In this document: positions 1 through 10,025 of the stretch, piece by piece
How positions within the stretch are numbered: the first letter of the stretch is position 1
Layout: each line of letters begins with the position of its first letter
Assembly (NCBI GenBank): GCA_035771175.1
Contig: CM069593.1
Location: 37,057,741-37,121,740 of the forward strand
Source of the DNA: Paratinospora sagittata
Taxonomy: Eukaryota; Streptophyta; Magnoliopsida; Ranunculales; Menispermaceae
DNA length: 64,000 nucleotides
Reading direction: 5' to 3'
The notes under the pieces: model-generated
Told to the model about the DNA's origin: nothing
The model's database searches: none
The model's input: only the letters and a program-made list of their open reading frames with translations
Program-made: the position numbers and the translations under genes

Positions 1-175
1 AAAATTTCCTCTTTTCAATCTTGTTTCTCACCTTATTCATGTTCTTGATCTTTTGATGAGTTCTGGTTAAAAAAAAAAAAAAAAAGAAGAAAAGTGATTC
101 CAGTAAGAAAATTTCCTCTTTTCAATCTTGTTTCTCACCTTATTCATGTTCTTGATCTTTTGATGAGTTTTGGTT
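1..175. repeat. 68-bp direct duplication with A-rich spacer
   Basis: Bases 1-68 and 108-175 are nearly identical (one change, TTCTGG versus TTTTGG), offset 107 bp. A run of A and a GA-rich stretch lie between them. It sits in the CRM leader and may be a local duplication or template-switch product. Confidence 0.85.
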
Positions 176-393
176 GTTTCTCATTTTTGAATTGCTGCTA
201 GATTATTTTGAATTAGTTTCTTGAAGTTTGATTAAGAACTAAAGAAGACACAAAAGAGTGAAAAAAGGCAAGAGTGTGTGAGACCATAAGAGGGTAAAAG
301 CCGTTTAGAGTGAAAACACGAGTGCAAGTGTATCAAATTCTTGAGTGAAACACGTGAGGGAGTGCTTGTGAGGATTCTAACCTTGTTTTGCAG
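103..393 (+). other. Predicted intron in CRM leader
   Basis: A GTAAGA donor-like site at 103 and a strong acceptor-like site, TTCTAACCTTGTTTTGCAG, ending at 393 bound 291 nt of T-rich sequence typical of plant introns. CTAAC fits the plant branch-point consensus, although it lies close to the AG. The pol reading frame is open right through the acceptor. This is a sequence-only prediction; there is no transcript evidence. Confidence 0.35.
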
Positions 394-3300
394 ATTTTAA
401 ATGTGTCCAATAATCAAGAAGAAGATACAACTGAAGAAGTTCGACAACATGCAGTTCTGAACCTCCAAATGCAAGCGTTGTTAGGGGAGATGAGGTGTAT
501 GTTGAGGGATGAAGTAGATGATGCTGACATGCCACCTTTGGAGGATGACGATGATGAGCAAAATGCAGTGGTTAGAGATTTATTGGTAGCAAGGCGAGTT
601 CTCAATGTGCAGGTTAAGGAGGAAGAAAGTAACCAAAGGGAGAACTTGTTTCATACTCGGTGCTTTGTAAACAACAAAGTTTGCAGTGTCATTATCGATG
701 AAGGGAGTTGCACAAACGTAGCCAGCACATATTTGGTGGAGAAATTGGCCTTAACTACCTTGAAACATCCTCACCCTTATCGGCTTCAGTGGCTGAATGA
801 CTGTGGCGAAATCAAGGTGACAAGGCAAGTGTTGGTGGCATTATCCATTGGTAAATATGAGGATGAGGTGCTTTGTGATGTGGTTCCTATGCATGCATGC
901 CATTTATTTGTGGGAAGACCATGGCAGTATGATAAAAGGGCTAAGCATGATGGATTCACAAATAGGTATTCTTTCACTCATAAAGGGCAGCCTATTATTC
1001 TTGTGCTATTGGCTCCAAAACAAGTCAGGGAGGACCAATTAAAGTCACAAAGCTCAAATGAAAAAAAAAAAGAAAAAGAAATGAAGGCTGAAATTGAAAA
1101 AAAAAACATTGATCAGAGAGAAAAAGAAAGAGAGGCGATTTCAACCATAGTGAGAGTAAGAAAGGAAAAATTCAATTGCATTGCAAAAAAAAGTGAGATC
1201 AAGAGAGCATTATTATCACACCAGCCCCTTATTGTACTCATGTACAAGGAGGTTCTTTTATGTACTAATGATCTCGTCGGTGCTTTGCAGAGTGTTATTG
1301 TTTCTCTTTTGCAGGAGTTTGAAGATGTCCTTCCCGAAGAAGTACCTTATGGATTACCTCCAATCCGAGGGATTGAACATCAAATTGATTTCATACCAGG
1401 TGCATCAATTCCAAACCGACCTACTTATAGGAGTAATCCCGAGGAGACCAAGGAACTCCAAAGGCAAGTAGGTGAATTATTGGAGAAGGGGTATGTGCGT
1501 GAAAGCATGAGTCCTTGTGCAGTTTCGGTGCTGTTACTTCCTAAGAAGGATGGAACATGGAGGATGTGTGTTGACTGCCGAGCCATCAACAACATAACGG
1601 TAAAGTATCGTCATCCCATTCCTAGATTAGACGATATGATGGATGAATTGCATGGTTCTTATGTCTTTACAAAAATTGATCTTAAGAGTGGATATCATCA
1701 TATTAGGATGAAGGAAGGTGATGAATGGAAAACTGCTTTTCAGAATAAATATGGTTTGTATGAGTGGTTAGTGATGCCTTTCGGTTTAACTAATGCTCCG
1801 AGCACATTTATGCGTTTAATGAACCATGTTTTGCGTGCATTTATTGGCAGATTTGTCGTTGTGTATTTTGATGATATCCTAATTTATAGCAAAAACTTGG
1901 AAGAACATGTAATGCATTTGAAATCTGTTTTGGAAATTCTAAGGAAAGAAAAGTTGTTTGCTAATCTCAAGAAGTGCACCTTTTGCACGGATACACTTGT
2001 GTTTCTTGGTTTTGTTGTTAGTAAGAGAGGAATTGAGGTGGGAGAGGAAAAGGTTAAGGCAATCCAAGATTGGCCAACGCCTACAGCAATCAGCCATGTG
2101 AGGAGTTTCCACGGCTTACCTAGGTTCTATAGACGGTTTGTGCGTGATTTTAGTAGCTTAGCCTCACCTCTTACTGAAGTCATCAAAAAAAATGTGCCGT
2201 TTAAGTGGGGGACAGAACAAGAAAAGGCATTTAATCTGATCAAAGAAAAGTTAACTAATGCACTTTTGCTTGTTTTACCTAACTTTGCTAAAACTTTTGA
2301 AATTGAGTGTGATGCTTCAGGTATAGGTATTGGAGCTGTTTTGATGCAAAAAGGTCGTCCAGTTGCTTATTTTAGTGAAAAGTTGAGTGGGGCAGCCCTA
2401 AATTACCCTACTTATGATAAGGAGATGTACGCCTTGATAAGGGCTTTGAAAAATTGGCAGCACTATCTATGGCCAAAGGAATTCGTGATTCACACAGATC
2501 ATGAATCTTTGAAGCATTTGAAAGGAAAACAAAGGTTGAACAGACGCCATGCCAAGTGGGTGGAATTCATTGAAACATTCCCTTATGTGATCAGATACAA
2601 GCAAGGTAAGGAAAATGTGGTGGCTGATGCATTGTCCCGAAGGTATGCTTTACTTTCCATTTTAGATACAAAATTGCTTGGCTTTGAATACATTAAGGAT
2701 TTGTATGCACAAGATTCTGATTTTGGTGAAGTGTTCAATGCATGTGAAAAAGTGGCGTTTGGTAAGTTTTATAGGCATCATGGATTTTTGTTTCGGGAAA
2801 ATAAACTGTGTGTGCCTCTGTGTTCTTTGCGTGAATTGTTTGTGAGAGAAGCTCATGGTGGTGGTTTGATGGGTCATTTTGGTGTAGCTAAGACATTAGG
2901 AATTTTGCATGATCATTTTTTTTGGCCTCATATGAAACGTGATGTGGAAAGAATCTGTGAGAAGTGTATCACGTGTAAACAGGCCAAGTCTAAGTTGAAA
3001 CCCCATGGTTTGTACACCCCTTTGCCAATACCTAGTGAACTTTGGACTGATATTTCTATGGATTTTGTTTTGGGATTACCTAGGACTAAGAGGGGGAGAG
3101 ATTCAGTTTTTGTGGTGGTAGATAGATTTTCCAAGATGGCACACTTTATTGCATGTCATAAAACTGATAATGCATCACATATAGCTGATTTGTTTTTCAA
3201 AGAAATTGTTAGGTTACATGGCATGCCTAGGACCATTGTTTCTGATAGGGATGCAAGGTTTTTGAGTTACTTTTGGAAGACTTTGTGGGGAAAGTTCGGA

Positions 3301-3783
3301 ACCAAGTTATTATTTTCTACTACTTGTCATCCACAAATGGATGGTCAAACTGAAGTAGTAAATAGAACTTTGTCTTCTTTGTTACGTGCTATCATTAAAA
3401 AGAACTTGAAAACATGGGAAGATTGTTTGCCACATGTTGAATTTGCTTATAATCGAAGTATTCATTCTGCAACTAAATTTTCACCATTTGAAATGGTTTA
3501 TGGTTTTAACCCATTGTCACCTTTGGATTTAACTTCTTTACCTTTGAGTGAACGTGTAAACTTAGATGGCAAAAAGAAGGCAGAATTTGTAAAGATGATT
3601 CATGAAAAGGCACGGCTGAACATTGAAAGGAGAACTAAACAATATGTCCAACAAGCCAACAAGGGACACAAGAAGGTAGTGTTTGAACCCGGAGATTGGG
3701 TTTGGTTGCACTTAAGGAAGGACCTTTTTCGGAGAAATGGCGTTCAAAACTCCTACCTCGGGGTGACGGACCATTTCAAATAG
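388..3783 (+). pseudogene. pol: CRM pol polyprotein (protease-RT-RNase H-integrase), frameshifted at the C-terminus
   Basis: Retroelement polyprotein for proviral cDNA synthesis and integration. The frame is open from a non-ATG codon at 388; the first in-frame ATG is at 469. The N-terminus is acidic and Gag-less. The protease motif near residue 104 reads [11 protein letters not shown], with Glu where aspartic proteases usually have Ser, Thr or Gly. RT has the catalytic YFDD (residues 493-496). RNase H shows ECDAS, HTDHESL and VADALSRR. Integrase has its zinc finger (H/H then CEKCITC) and a DDE triad at D892, D953 and E989 with the canonical 35-residue D-E spacing. The frame then loses register near 3725 and stops at 3783, while the homologous C-terminus continues in another frame. 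It is otherwise remarkably open for this window, over 1100 codons, so the copy is fairly young. Without gag or a complete C-terminus it should not be autonomous. Confidence 0.9.
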
Positions 3784-4160
3784 TGGAACGCATCAATGAT
3801 AATGCCTACAAGCTTGACTTACCAGGTGAGTATGGTGTCAGTGCAAGCTTTAATGTTGCTGATTTGTCTCCTTTTGATGTAGGTGATGATTTGAGGACAA
3901 ATCCTTCTCAAGAGGGGGAGAATGATGCAAACCAAGGAGCTGGACAAGTTGATCATACACTTGGGAATGGAGCTGAATATGCACAAGACCCTTTGTCACT
4001 TCCAAGTGGTCCAATTACAAGACTTAGAGCCAAACGTTTCAAGGAAGCGCTAAATGGGCTAATCCAAGAGAATTGGGCTAATTCTAAAAAGACCAAGATG
4101 GGCTCAAATAATAATCAAGGCTTAGTCCATGTCATCAAAGCAATTGAAGAAGCTAATTAG
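3722..4160 (+). pseudogene. CRM integrase C-terminus (CR-motif region), displaced frame, reading into the 3' LTR
   Basis: This continues the upstream polyprotein after a single-base-type frameshift near 3725: [30 protein letters not shown] and FNVADLSPF are the standard integrase tail of CRM elements. In this clade the tail carries the CR motif in place of a classical chromodomain and is thought to steer integration to centromeric chromatin. The frame runs on through the polypurine tract (3911-3922) and about 240 nt into the 3' LTR, ending at 4160 with a basic stretch (TRLRAKRFKEALNG). Coding sequence that overlaps the LTR is seen in CRM-type elements. Confidence 0.8.
3909..3922 (+). other. 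Polypurine tract of the CRM element
   Basis: The purine-rich stretch AAGAGGGGGAGAA lies immediately before TGATGC, the LTR start. It primes plus-strand DNA synthesis and also encodes part of the polyprotein tail. Confidence 0.8.
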
Positions 4161-4861
4161 CACACAAAATGTTCCAGCATGGACTGACCATCAAAGGGCA
4201 TGAATTTGTTGAGTTTCAAGGATATTAAATAGGGGAATAAACTTGGTCCTGGCTGGTTATGTTTTAAATACATTGAACTTAGTCAATTAGCTATTTTGGT
4301 TACCTTTAGAAGTCCAAGAGGCCTAAAAACGTGGGAACTTGTCCTTTGGAAGTCCAAGAGGCCTAAAAACATGGGGACTTGTTCTTTAGAAGTCCAAGAG
4401 GCCTAAAAATGTGGGAACTTGTCCTTTAGAAGTCCAAGAGGCCTAAAAACGTGGGGACTTATCCTTTAGAAGTCCAAGAGGCCTAAAAATGTGGGGACTT
4501 GTTTATGTTGATGTTTGTGTTGTTTTAAATAGTTATGTCTTTTCCTATTCTTGGAGGGTTGTTCCAAGTATATATAGAGTGGTAGCTCGAATTTGAATGG
4601 TAGATTATGTTTTCAGATCAAGTTAATCTTGTGAGGTCTTGTGTCCTCTTTGTTCTTAAAAGAACTCTTTGAACTTATCAAGTTAATCTTGTGGCGTTCA
4701 AGCAACCAAACTTATCACCTTGATTGTTGAATCTTGGTGTGGCGTTTTCAATCCTTCGTAGTCTTGGTTTTCATCTGGTTAGGTGACGGGTCAAGGCTCA
4801 ACCAATCTTGTCTACACGATCTTGGGGTTCTAATCCATCATTGTTATTGGGTTTTATCACA
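3923..4861 (+). repeat. CRM 3' LTR
   Basis: It begins TGATGCAA directly after the polypurine tract. It contains a 40-bp tandem array (4305-4504) and a TATA-like TATATATAGAG near 4570. The motif ATCAAGTTAATCTTGTG occurs twice downstream, near 4618 and 4678. The end near 4861 is inferred from a terminal CA and from the copia LTR similarity that starts about ten bases later. No partner LTR is in the window, so the end cannot be confirmed. Confidence 0.65.
4305..4504. repeat. 40-bp tandem repeat, five copies
   Basis: Five consecutive near-identical 40-bp units, each starting TTTAGAAGTCCAAGAGGCCT (or TTTGG), lie in the U3 part of the CRM LTR upstream of its TATA-like box. Units differ by only a few transitions such as ACGTG/ATGTG. 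Likely promoter-proximal repeats that vary in copy number. Confidence 0.95.
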
Positions 4862-4879
4862 GTTGTTGGTGGAGTTCAT

Positions 4880-5345
4880 ATCATCATCAGTAGTGCCCTC
4901 ATTGAGTCAACCAATGAACTTGTCAGGACGATGATTCAATAGCAACTCGCTGACTATTTTTCGAGCTTTTAATGATTTAAATCTTTAAAGACGCTGACAG
5001 ATATAAGTTGAAAAACTTTCTGGAAGCTACTTGAACAAGAGTGCCCTCACTTAATAACCAACTTAGTAACTCTTAAGACGTTAATCGTTCTTCATCATAT
5101 TTATCATTCAGGATGCTCATAACCTTAGCAGTGCCCTTATGCTTTACTTGTTTTAAACGTGACAAGACGCTAACTTTTGATTAGTGCCCTCACAGCTTTA
5201 GTCATCTCTAATCGTTAAGTAAGTCAAAACGCTTACATTCTTGTAGCGCCCTGACTTTTTTAGTTCAGCAGGACGCTTATGGTCCATGAGCGCCCTCAAG
5301 GAACAAAATGACAAAGTTGACATTATGCGTCAGGACGATGATTGA
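4880..5345 (+). repeat. AGGACGCT / GCGCCCTC dyad array
   Basis: Irregularly spaced short arms CAGGACGCT (or AAGACGCT) and AGCGCCCTC (or AGTGCCCTC), with about 10-20 nt between partners. This copy is more degenerate than those at 18990-19660 and 48730-49395. Confidence 0.7.
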
Positions 5346-6226
5346 CCAATTAGGATGCTAATCCAACACTGTCACAAAGTTGACACCTGCACTTTTCAGA
5401 AGAATCTTTTCAGAACTGAGCAAAACTTTTTGAGAACTTTTTGAATCTTTTCAAAACGTTCAAATACTTTATCAGAACATTCTATTATCATGAATGATCA
5501 GAAGATTCAGGTGTTGTCACCGGAATTGCACATAACTGAATCGGTCTGTTTTGGGAAAGAATGTGTTCGTTGTTTTTTAAATAACTTTGTGCACCAAAAA
5601 TTACTTAACTTCAAGTTCATTGCGTCACTATTGTTTCTATATATATGTTGCCTTGGAGCAGATCAAAAAACAACTATCAAATACGAAAACTGAAAACCTG
5701 TTTCAAAACGTTTTAACAATTTTCACTGTGCAAAAACTTTTGGAAGTTAGTTTTCTACTCACTGCTTTAAATTCTCGATCCTTTTGAAATACATTAAGTC
5801 TCCTAGATTAGTTGATCTTCATCTATATCTTTTCAAATAATCCATTGAAGAAGACGAAAACTTTTTGAACTAGTTTTCAGTTGAACTTCGTCATACATAT
5901 TTTGCTGAATCTGTGGTAATAGAAGGTTCAGTCCAAAGCTTTGTACGTATCACTTTGATTCTAAGTAAAGGGAATCATATCTTATCTTGTACCTTAGATT
6001 TTGTGACCGGATAGTCATTGGTCTAGAGCAAGTATTGCTCTAGCTGTAACAGTTGTTCTCACACCCGGAAGTTGAGAAAGGTTATTCTCAAGCCCATAAA
6101 TTGAGAAGGTGTAACGGTTTGATCTTCACCCATAAGAAAATCCTTAGTGGAGTTTGGACAAATCTTAATTGAGGAGGTTAGGTAGTGCGTAATACCCTAG
6201 GATTTCACAAAAAAAAAAATATGTAT

Positions 6227-6275
6227 CGTTCGGGCACCCGCCCGAACGTTCAGGCGCCAAATCTTCTATATAATG
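6227..6275 (+). promoter_or_regulatory. GC-rich hairpin next to a TATA box in the solo LTR
   Basis: A perfect 9-bp inverted repeat, CGTTCGGGC (6227-6235) and GCCCGAACG (6240-6248) with a 4-nt loop, is followed 17 nt later by CTATATAATG (6266-6275). Placement fits the U3/R promoter of the LTR; function is inferred. Confidence 0.6.
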
Positions 6276-7014
6276 AGCCCTCCCCCTCCTCATTTCTCAC
6301 ACCAAATTCACTCCAAATTGTGATTTTATTCTCCTTTCCACTCATTCTGAGTTTTTAGTCTTTTGAGACTCTCTTTCGAGACTCTTTGTACGACGCAATG
6401 CGGTTCTATCCGAAGGAATGCCCCAGATCTTAAAGAAGAAGTTCTTATCTGAAGGTGGGGAACGAAACATAGGTTTGCGTGTCATATAACTTTTATTAAA
6501 GTTTACATTCATTTATTATTATGTCTACCATTCATTTACACAGCATTATTTCGTATAACAGTCATATTGTCATACTTATGCCTGTATATTTGGAGTTCAT
6601 GTATTACACTGTTGTAATGTCGGATTTGTGGTCAATCTGGCTCAACCAGACTCGGTCTTGTCCAGTAACTTTAAATAGTGAATGGGAGGCAGCGAGCTGC
6701 TCTAGGCGATTGGTATTTAAGCAGATCTCGTTTCTCACCTCTCAACTGGAGACTAATCTGGTTGGTCTTATTGAAAGCTATCAGCTTATACAAGTAATAC
6801 TGAATGTCCTAACCTTGCACGTTGTGATACCGACCCTGATAAGGATCACCAGACGTTGCCAAAGTCAGTCTAAATGTTAAGTAAAGACCGGACCAGTTCA
6901 TGCAGACCAATTCATGCATTGGCATCATACATATCACAACCTAGGGACGTATGTGGTTTATGATTTATAGAATAGTTAGGAGCGATGCTCGCTATTCATC
7001 ATATTTCTCTGGAG

Positions 7015-7155
7015 AGGGACGTACAATGAGAACCTGGCTACTACTAGGGAGGGACATCTGTACGTGAATCCAGAGCGTCATTCCTGAGAAGGGACGTACA
7101 ATGAGAACCCGACTATTTTCGGGGAGGGACATCTGTACGTGAACTCAGGCGATGT
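7015..7155 (+). repeat. 75-bp tandem duplication in solo LTR
   Basis: AGGGACGTACAATGAGAAC followed by GGGAGGGACATCTGTACGTGAA occurs twice, starting at 7015 and 7090, with scattered differences. Confidence 0.85.
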
Positions 7156-7764
7156 ACAGTCATTAAACCATTACGAGACGATGTTATACATACATACATA
7201 TTAATTGATTATGATGCTCTGATGTGTATTTAAGATATTTTATTATGAAGTATGCTTTATTAATTGTTAGACTCACGAACTATTTTACCCACTGAGCGCG
7301 TTAAGCTCACTCCATTATTATCCAGTTTTTCACAGGAAATTAGGGTGGACTGGGTGCAAGTTTATGGGGCCCACATTTTGTACCCTTTGTTTTATTCATT
7401 GGGGGTGTTAGGGAGAATGCTCCCTTAACTATTTTATGTACAAATTATATTCTGAAATTAATGAAATCAGACTTGTACTGTATTGTATTTTCGTTGCATA
7501 CTCTGTTTCCATTGTGATAATTCTAAATGCGCGCCCCGTCCGTGAGGGTACCCCCGGTTTAGGCTTGTCCGGGCGGGGTGTGACATAGTGGATGTTGGCG
7601 AGGTCGAACCACTCTAAATCTTGTGTGCATTGTCTTTATCATTGTTATTGAATCTGTCTGCTTTACTTTATTTAATTTGCTTTCATTTCTTTAAACGATT
7701 TTAAAAGAAGGTAAAAATATAGTGTCCGAGAGGTTAAACCCTCTCGGACACATCTGGGCCAACA

Positions 7765-9479
7765 TCCACCACCACCCAAACCATCATTCCTAGCACCGAA
7801 AAATTGACAAACATACAAGTAATAAGATTGATTGAACCAAATGGATAATATTCAAAATTTAAATGAAATCTTGCGGCGGCTCCGCATCTAATCATTTCCC
7901 TATGGTTATGGACCCAAAAAAAAAAAGATAAAAACCACAGAGCATCTTCGAAAACTAGTTATTGCTAACTACTAAAACTAGCAAGCAATAAAATATTTTA
8001 AAAGAATTGGACAAAATATTTTTTTCAATTAAAATGTTAATTCTACCTTAAAAATGTAAAGGTTTAGAATTATGAGTGTATTTGTTATTTAAGAAAATAA
8101 ATAGGAATAGCTATGATGATAAATATTGTTCAATTGCATAAGCTTAAAAATCGAAAGAAGAAATATACACATAAAGGAATTAGTTAGGAAGTCCAACTTC
8201 TCTTCAAAAGCTACTTTTAAGCAGAAACTACTACAATTCCCAAATGAGTGTTCTCTAAGCTTTTGCATTATTAATTAAAAAAAATAAAATAAAATCAGTA
8301 CTTTCACTAGCTCAAACAAGGAAAAAAAAATCAGCTCTCTAAGCTTCTAAGCTTTTATCTAACGGTTAATAATGAAGATCATGAGTGTCTCATGAAATGA
8401 TTTCTCATTCTTCTTAACTCTTCGAAGAACAAATTTACATTGTTCTAAATTATGCTTATAAAGCAAAATCCAAAAACCCTATTTTACAGGTGGTTGCTGA
8501 GAGTAGAACTCTGCACCATGTAACCATGCTAGAAACTTTTCATTCTACATATCAAGTAGAACTACCAATCAGAAGCTTGCTTTAAAGCCTTCTTTAGTGG
8601 CTGATAAGTGGTGAATAAAAAGCACAACCTTGTTATCCCAACATTGAAGCTCATTATTTAGAAATATGGTTCTAGTGATTCACTTGATCCGTAGCAAAAT
8701 GATATTTATCTTCTCTTCTTTTTCCCAAATTACTAAAAAAAACAAAAAAAAAAAAGACAATGGAGGAAACTTCATATCTAGACTACAAATTACTCTCCGG
8801 ATCACATAGTTAGAAATACCTTGAATCTTCACGAATGCAGAAGCACCGTAGATTTCAAGATCTTCAGGATATTTTTTTCCACTGCACGAAAAGATGCAAC
8901 CATTGAACACTATTTTAAATAAAGAGGATAGTAGATTGAGATCAAGAGTCGTGGCACACAAACGAACCTTCGAAAAAATAGTAGTAAATTGTTTCGGAGT
9001 TACAATGTTTCTTCTTCTTTTTCTTCTTTGTGTTGTTTCTGCTCCGGAAAGCTTCTCAGGGGTTTTCAAAGATAATTTATAAGAGTTTTGATTACGGAAG
9101 CATAAATGACATAAATCACAAAACAGTTTTCCAATACAAATTTTAAAGTAGAATTAATCCAAAATTTCAATAACAAATTGATCATACACGAAAGCAATAA
9201 GTTTGTCTCTCAAACCTCGCTGGACTTCAAAATAAATGGCGATAAGTTCTGATTCTACAAAAGGATCGATCAATGGCGACAAGTTCTAAAGAGTCTAAAA
9301 GAAGCTCACACTCGATCACCAATGTCGTTCCTCCAGTTGAAAAAGGATTTCGCACTCGACCTCTAGTTGAAGTTCGCACTCGACCTCCAGTTGAATCTCG
9401 CACCCCTCTCGCAGATAGAAATGTACCAAGAAGTGAAGGAAGAGGAAATATGAAACACCATTTCACGCTAAGAAGAAAG
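7765..9479. other. Anonymous AT-rich sequence, no gene supported
   Basis: No recognisable coding or element structure. A minus-strand open frame of 129 codons (8680-9069) has a basic N-terminus but no family I recognise and ends in low-complexity Phe/Leu. A short plus frame at 9273-9527 has a repeated Arg-Thr-Arg-Pro pattern from a local duplication (TCGCACTCGACCTC). A-rich homopolymers are frequent. It may be the interior of the CACTA element that ends at 10025, but nothing proves it. Confidence 0.5.
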
Positions 9480-10025
9480 GTTATGCAACAATTTTTTTTT
9501 ATTGCTAAAATATTAGAACTATTATAACTATAGCAACAACTTTTTTTATTATTGCTAAATATTGAAATTATTATAATTTTAGCAACAAAAAAAATGATGT
9601 TATTTTTATTCTACTTTTTTTTAACAATATTTAACAACAAAACTCAATTCATAGCCATAGAGTTTGCAATAACATATTAGCAACAAAACTATAATCGTTG
9701 CTAAATATAACTTTAGTAACAAAAAAAAAAAGATGAAGCTATTCTCATTTTATTTTTTTATAAATAAAAACAGAGACAAAAATATCATTTTACTGCTAAA
9801 AGTGATATTTAGCAACAAAAAATAATTTGTTCCTATGCTCAAAGTGATATTAGCAACAAAAAAATTTCGTTGCTATTCTTATTCAATTTGTTTAATAAAA
9901 AATTACTACAAAAATAATATTTTGTTGCTAAAAGTGGTATTTATCAACAACAAATAATTTGTTGCTAAAAATCAAAATTGTTGTAATGCCTCTAGTTGCA
10001 AGGGTTCTACCTTCTTGTTGTAGTG
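9480..10025. mobile_element. CACTA-type (En/Spm) DNA transposon end with subterminal repeats
   Basis: The segment is packed with TTGCTAAA and its complement TTTAGCAAC in both orientations (for example TAGCAACAAAA and TTTGTTGCTA), the typical subterminal repeats of plant CACTA elements. It ends TTCTTGTTGTAGTG at 10025, whose complement CACTACAACAAGAA is a standard CACTA terminus. The opposite terminus and transposase were not found, so this is a truncated copy or a non-autonomous derivative whose other end has decayed. Confidence 0.6.

Larger units (their letters stand above)
1..4861 (+). mobile_element. Ty3/gypsy CRM-clade chromovirus, gag-less, 5' end outside window
   Basis: Remnant of a centromeric-retrotransposon (CRM) type chromovirus. 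Visible in order are a leader, protease, RT, RNase H, integrase, a polypurine tract and a 3' LTR. The clade call rests on the integrase signatures [18 protein letters not shown] and LRKD followed by PRGDGPFQ, and on a C-terminus that runs through the polypurine tract into the LTR. No gag domain or tRNA primer site lies between base 1 and the protease, so the 5' LTR and gag are deleted or lie upstream. The 3' limit near 4861 (a CA end) is approximate, because a copia LTR fragment follows at once. Confidence 0.85.
6188..7585 (+). mobile_element. Solo LTR (1398 bp) with TSD TAGTG
   Basis: Flanked by exact 5-bp duplications TAGTG (6183-6187 and 7586-7590). Removing the insert plus one TSD restores the host LTR motif GGTTAGGTAGTGGATGTTGG. 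It begins CGTAATACCC, where TG is expected, so the first base is probably mutated, and it ends GGGGTGTGACA. It contains a TATA box (CTATATAATG at 6266) and no coding sequence. The termini resemble Ty3/gypsy LTRs, but without pol the clade is not assignable. A clean LTR-LTR recombination product. Confidence 0.9.
4870..7764 (+). repeat. Ty1/copia LTR fragment (same family as 57721-59673), interrupted
   Basis: Plus-strand LTR, truncated at its 5' side against the CRM LTR and ending at CTGGGCCAACA (7764). The end matches the reverse complement of 57721 onward, which is a 5' LTR adjoining a primer site. It contains the AGGACGCT/GCGCCCTC array (about 4880-5345) and the segment with GAGGAGGTTAGGTAGTG and GAACCACTCTAAATCTTGTG common to these LTRs. 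That segment is split at 6187/7586 by a solo LTR. Confidence 0.75.

Noticed and set aside
6521..6880. 119-codon open frame inside the solo LTR
   Set aside because: Lies in the LTR after the TATA box, has no family resemblance, and the LTR boundaries are fixed by TSDs.
8680..9069. 129-codon minus-strand open frame as a host gene
   Set aside because: No recognisable domain, low-complexity C-terminus, no supporting context; listed only as part of an anonymous region.
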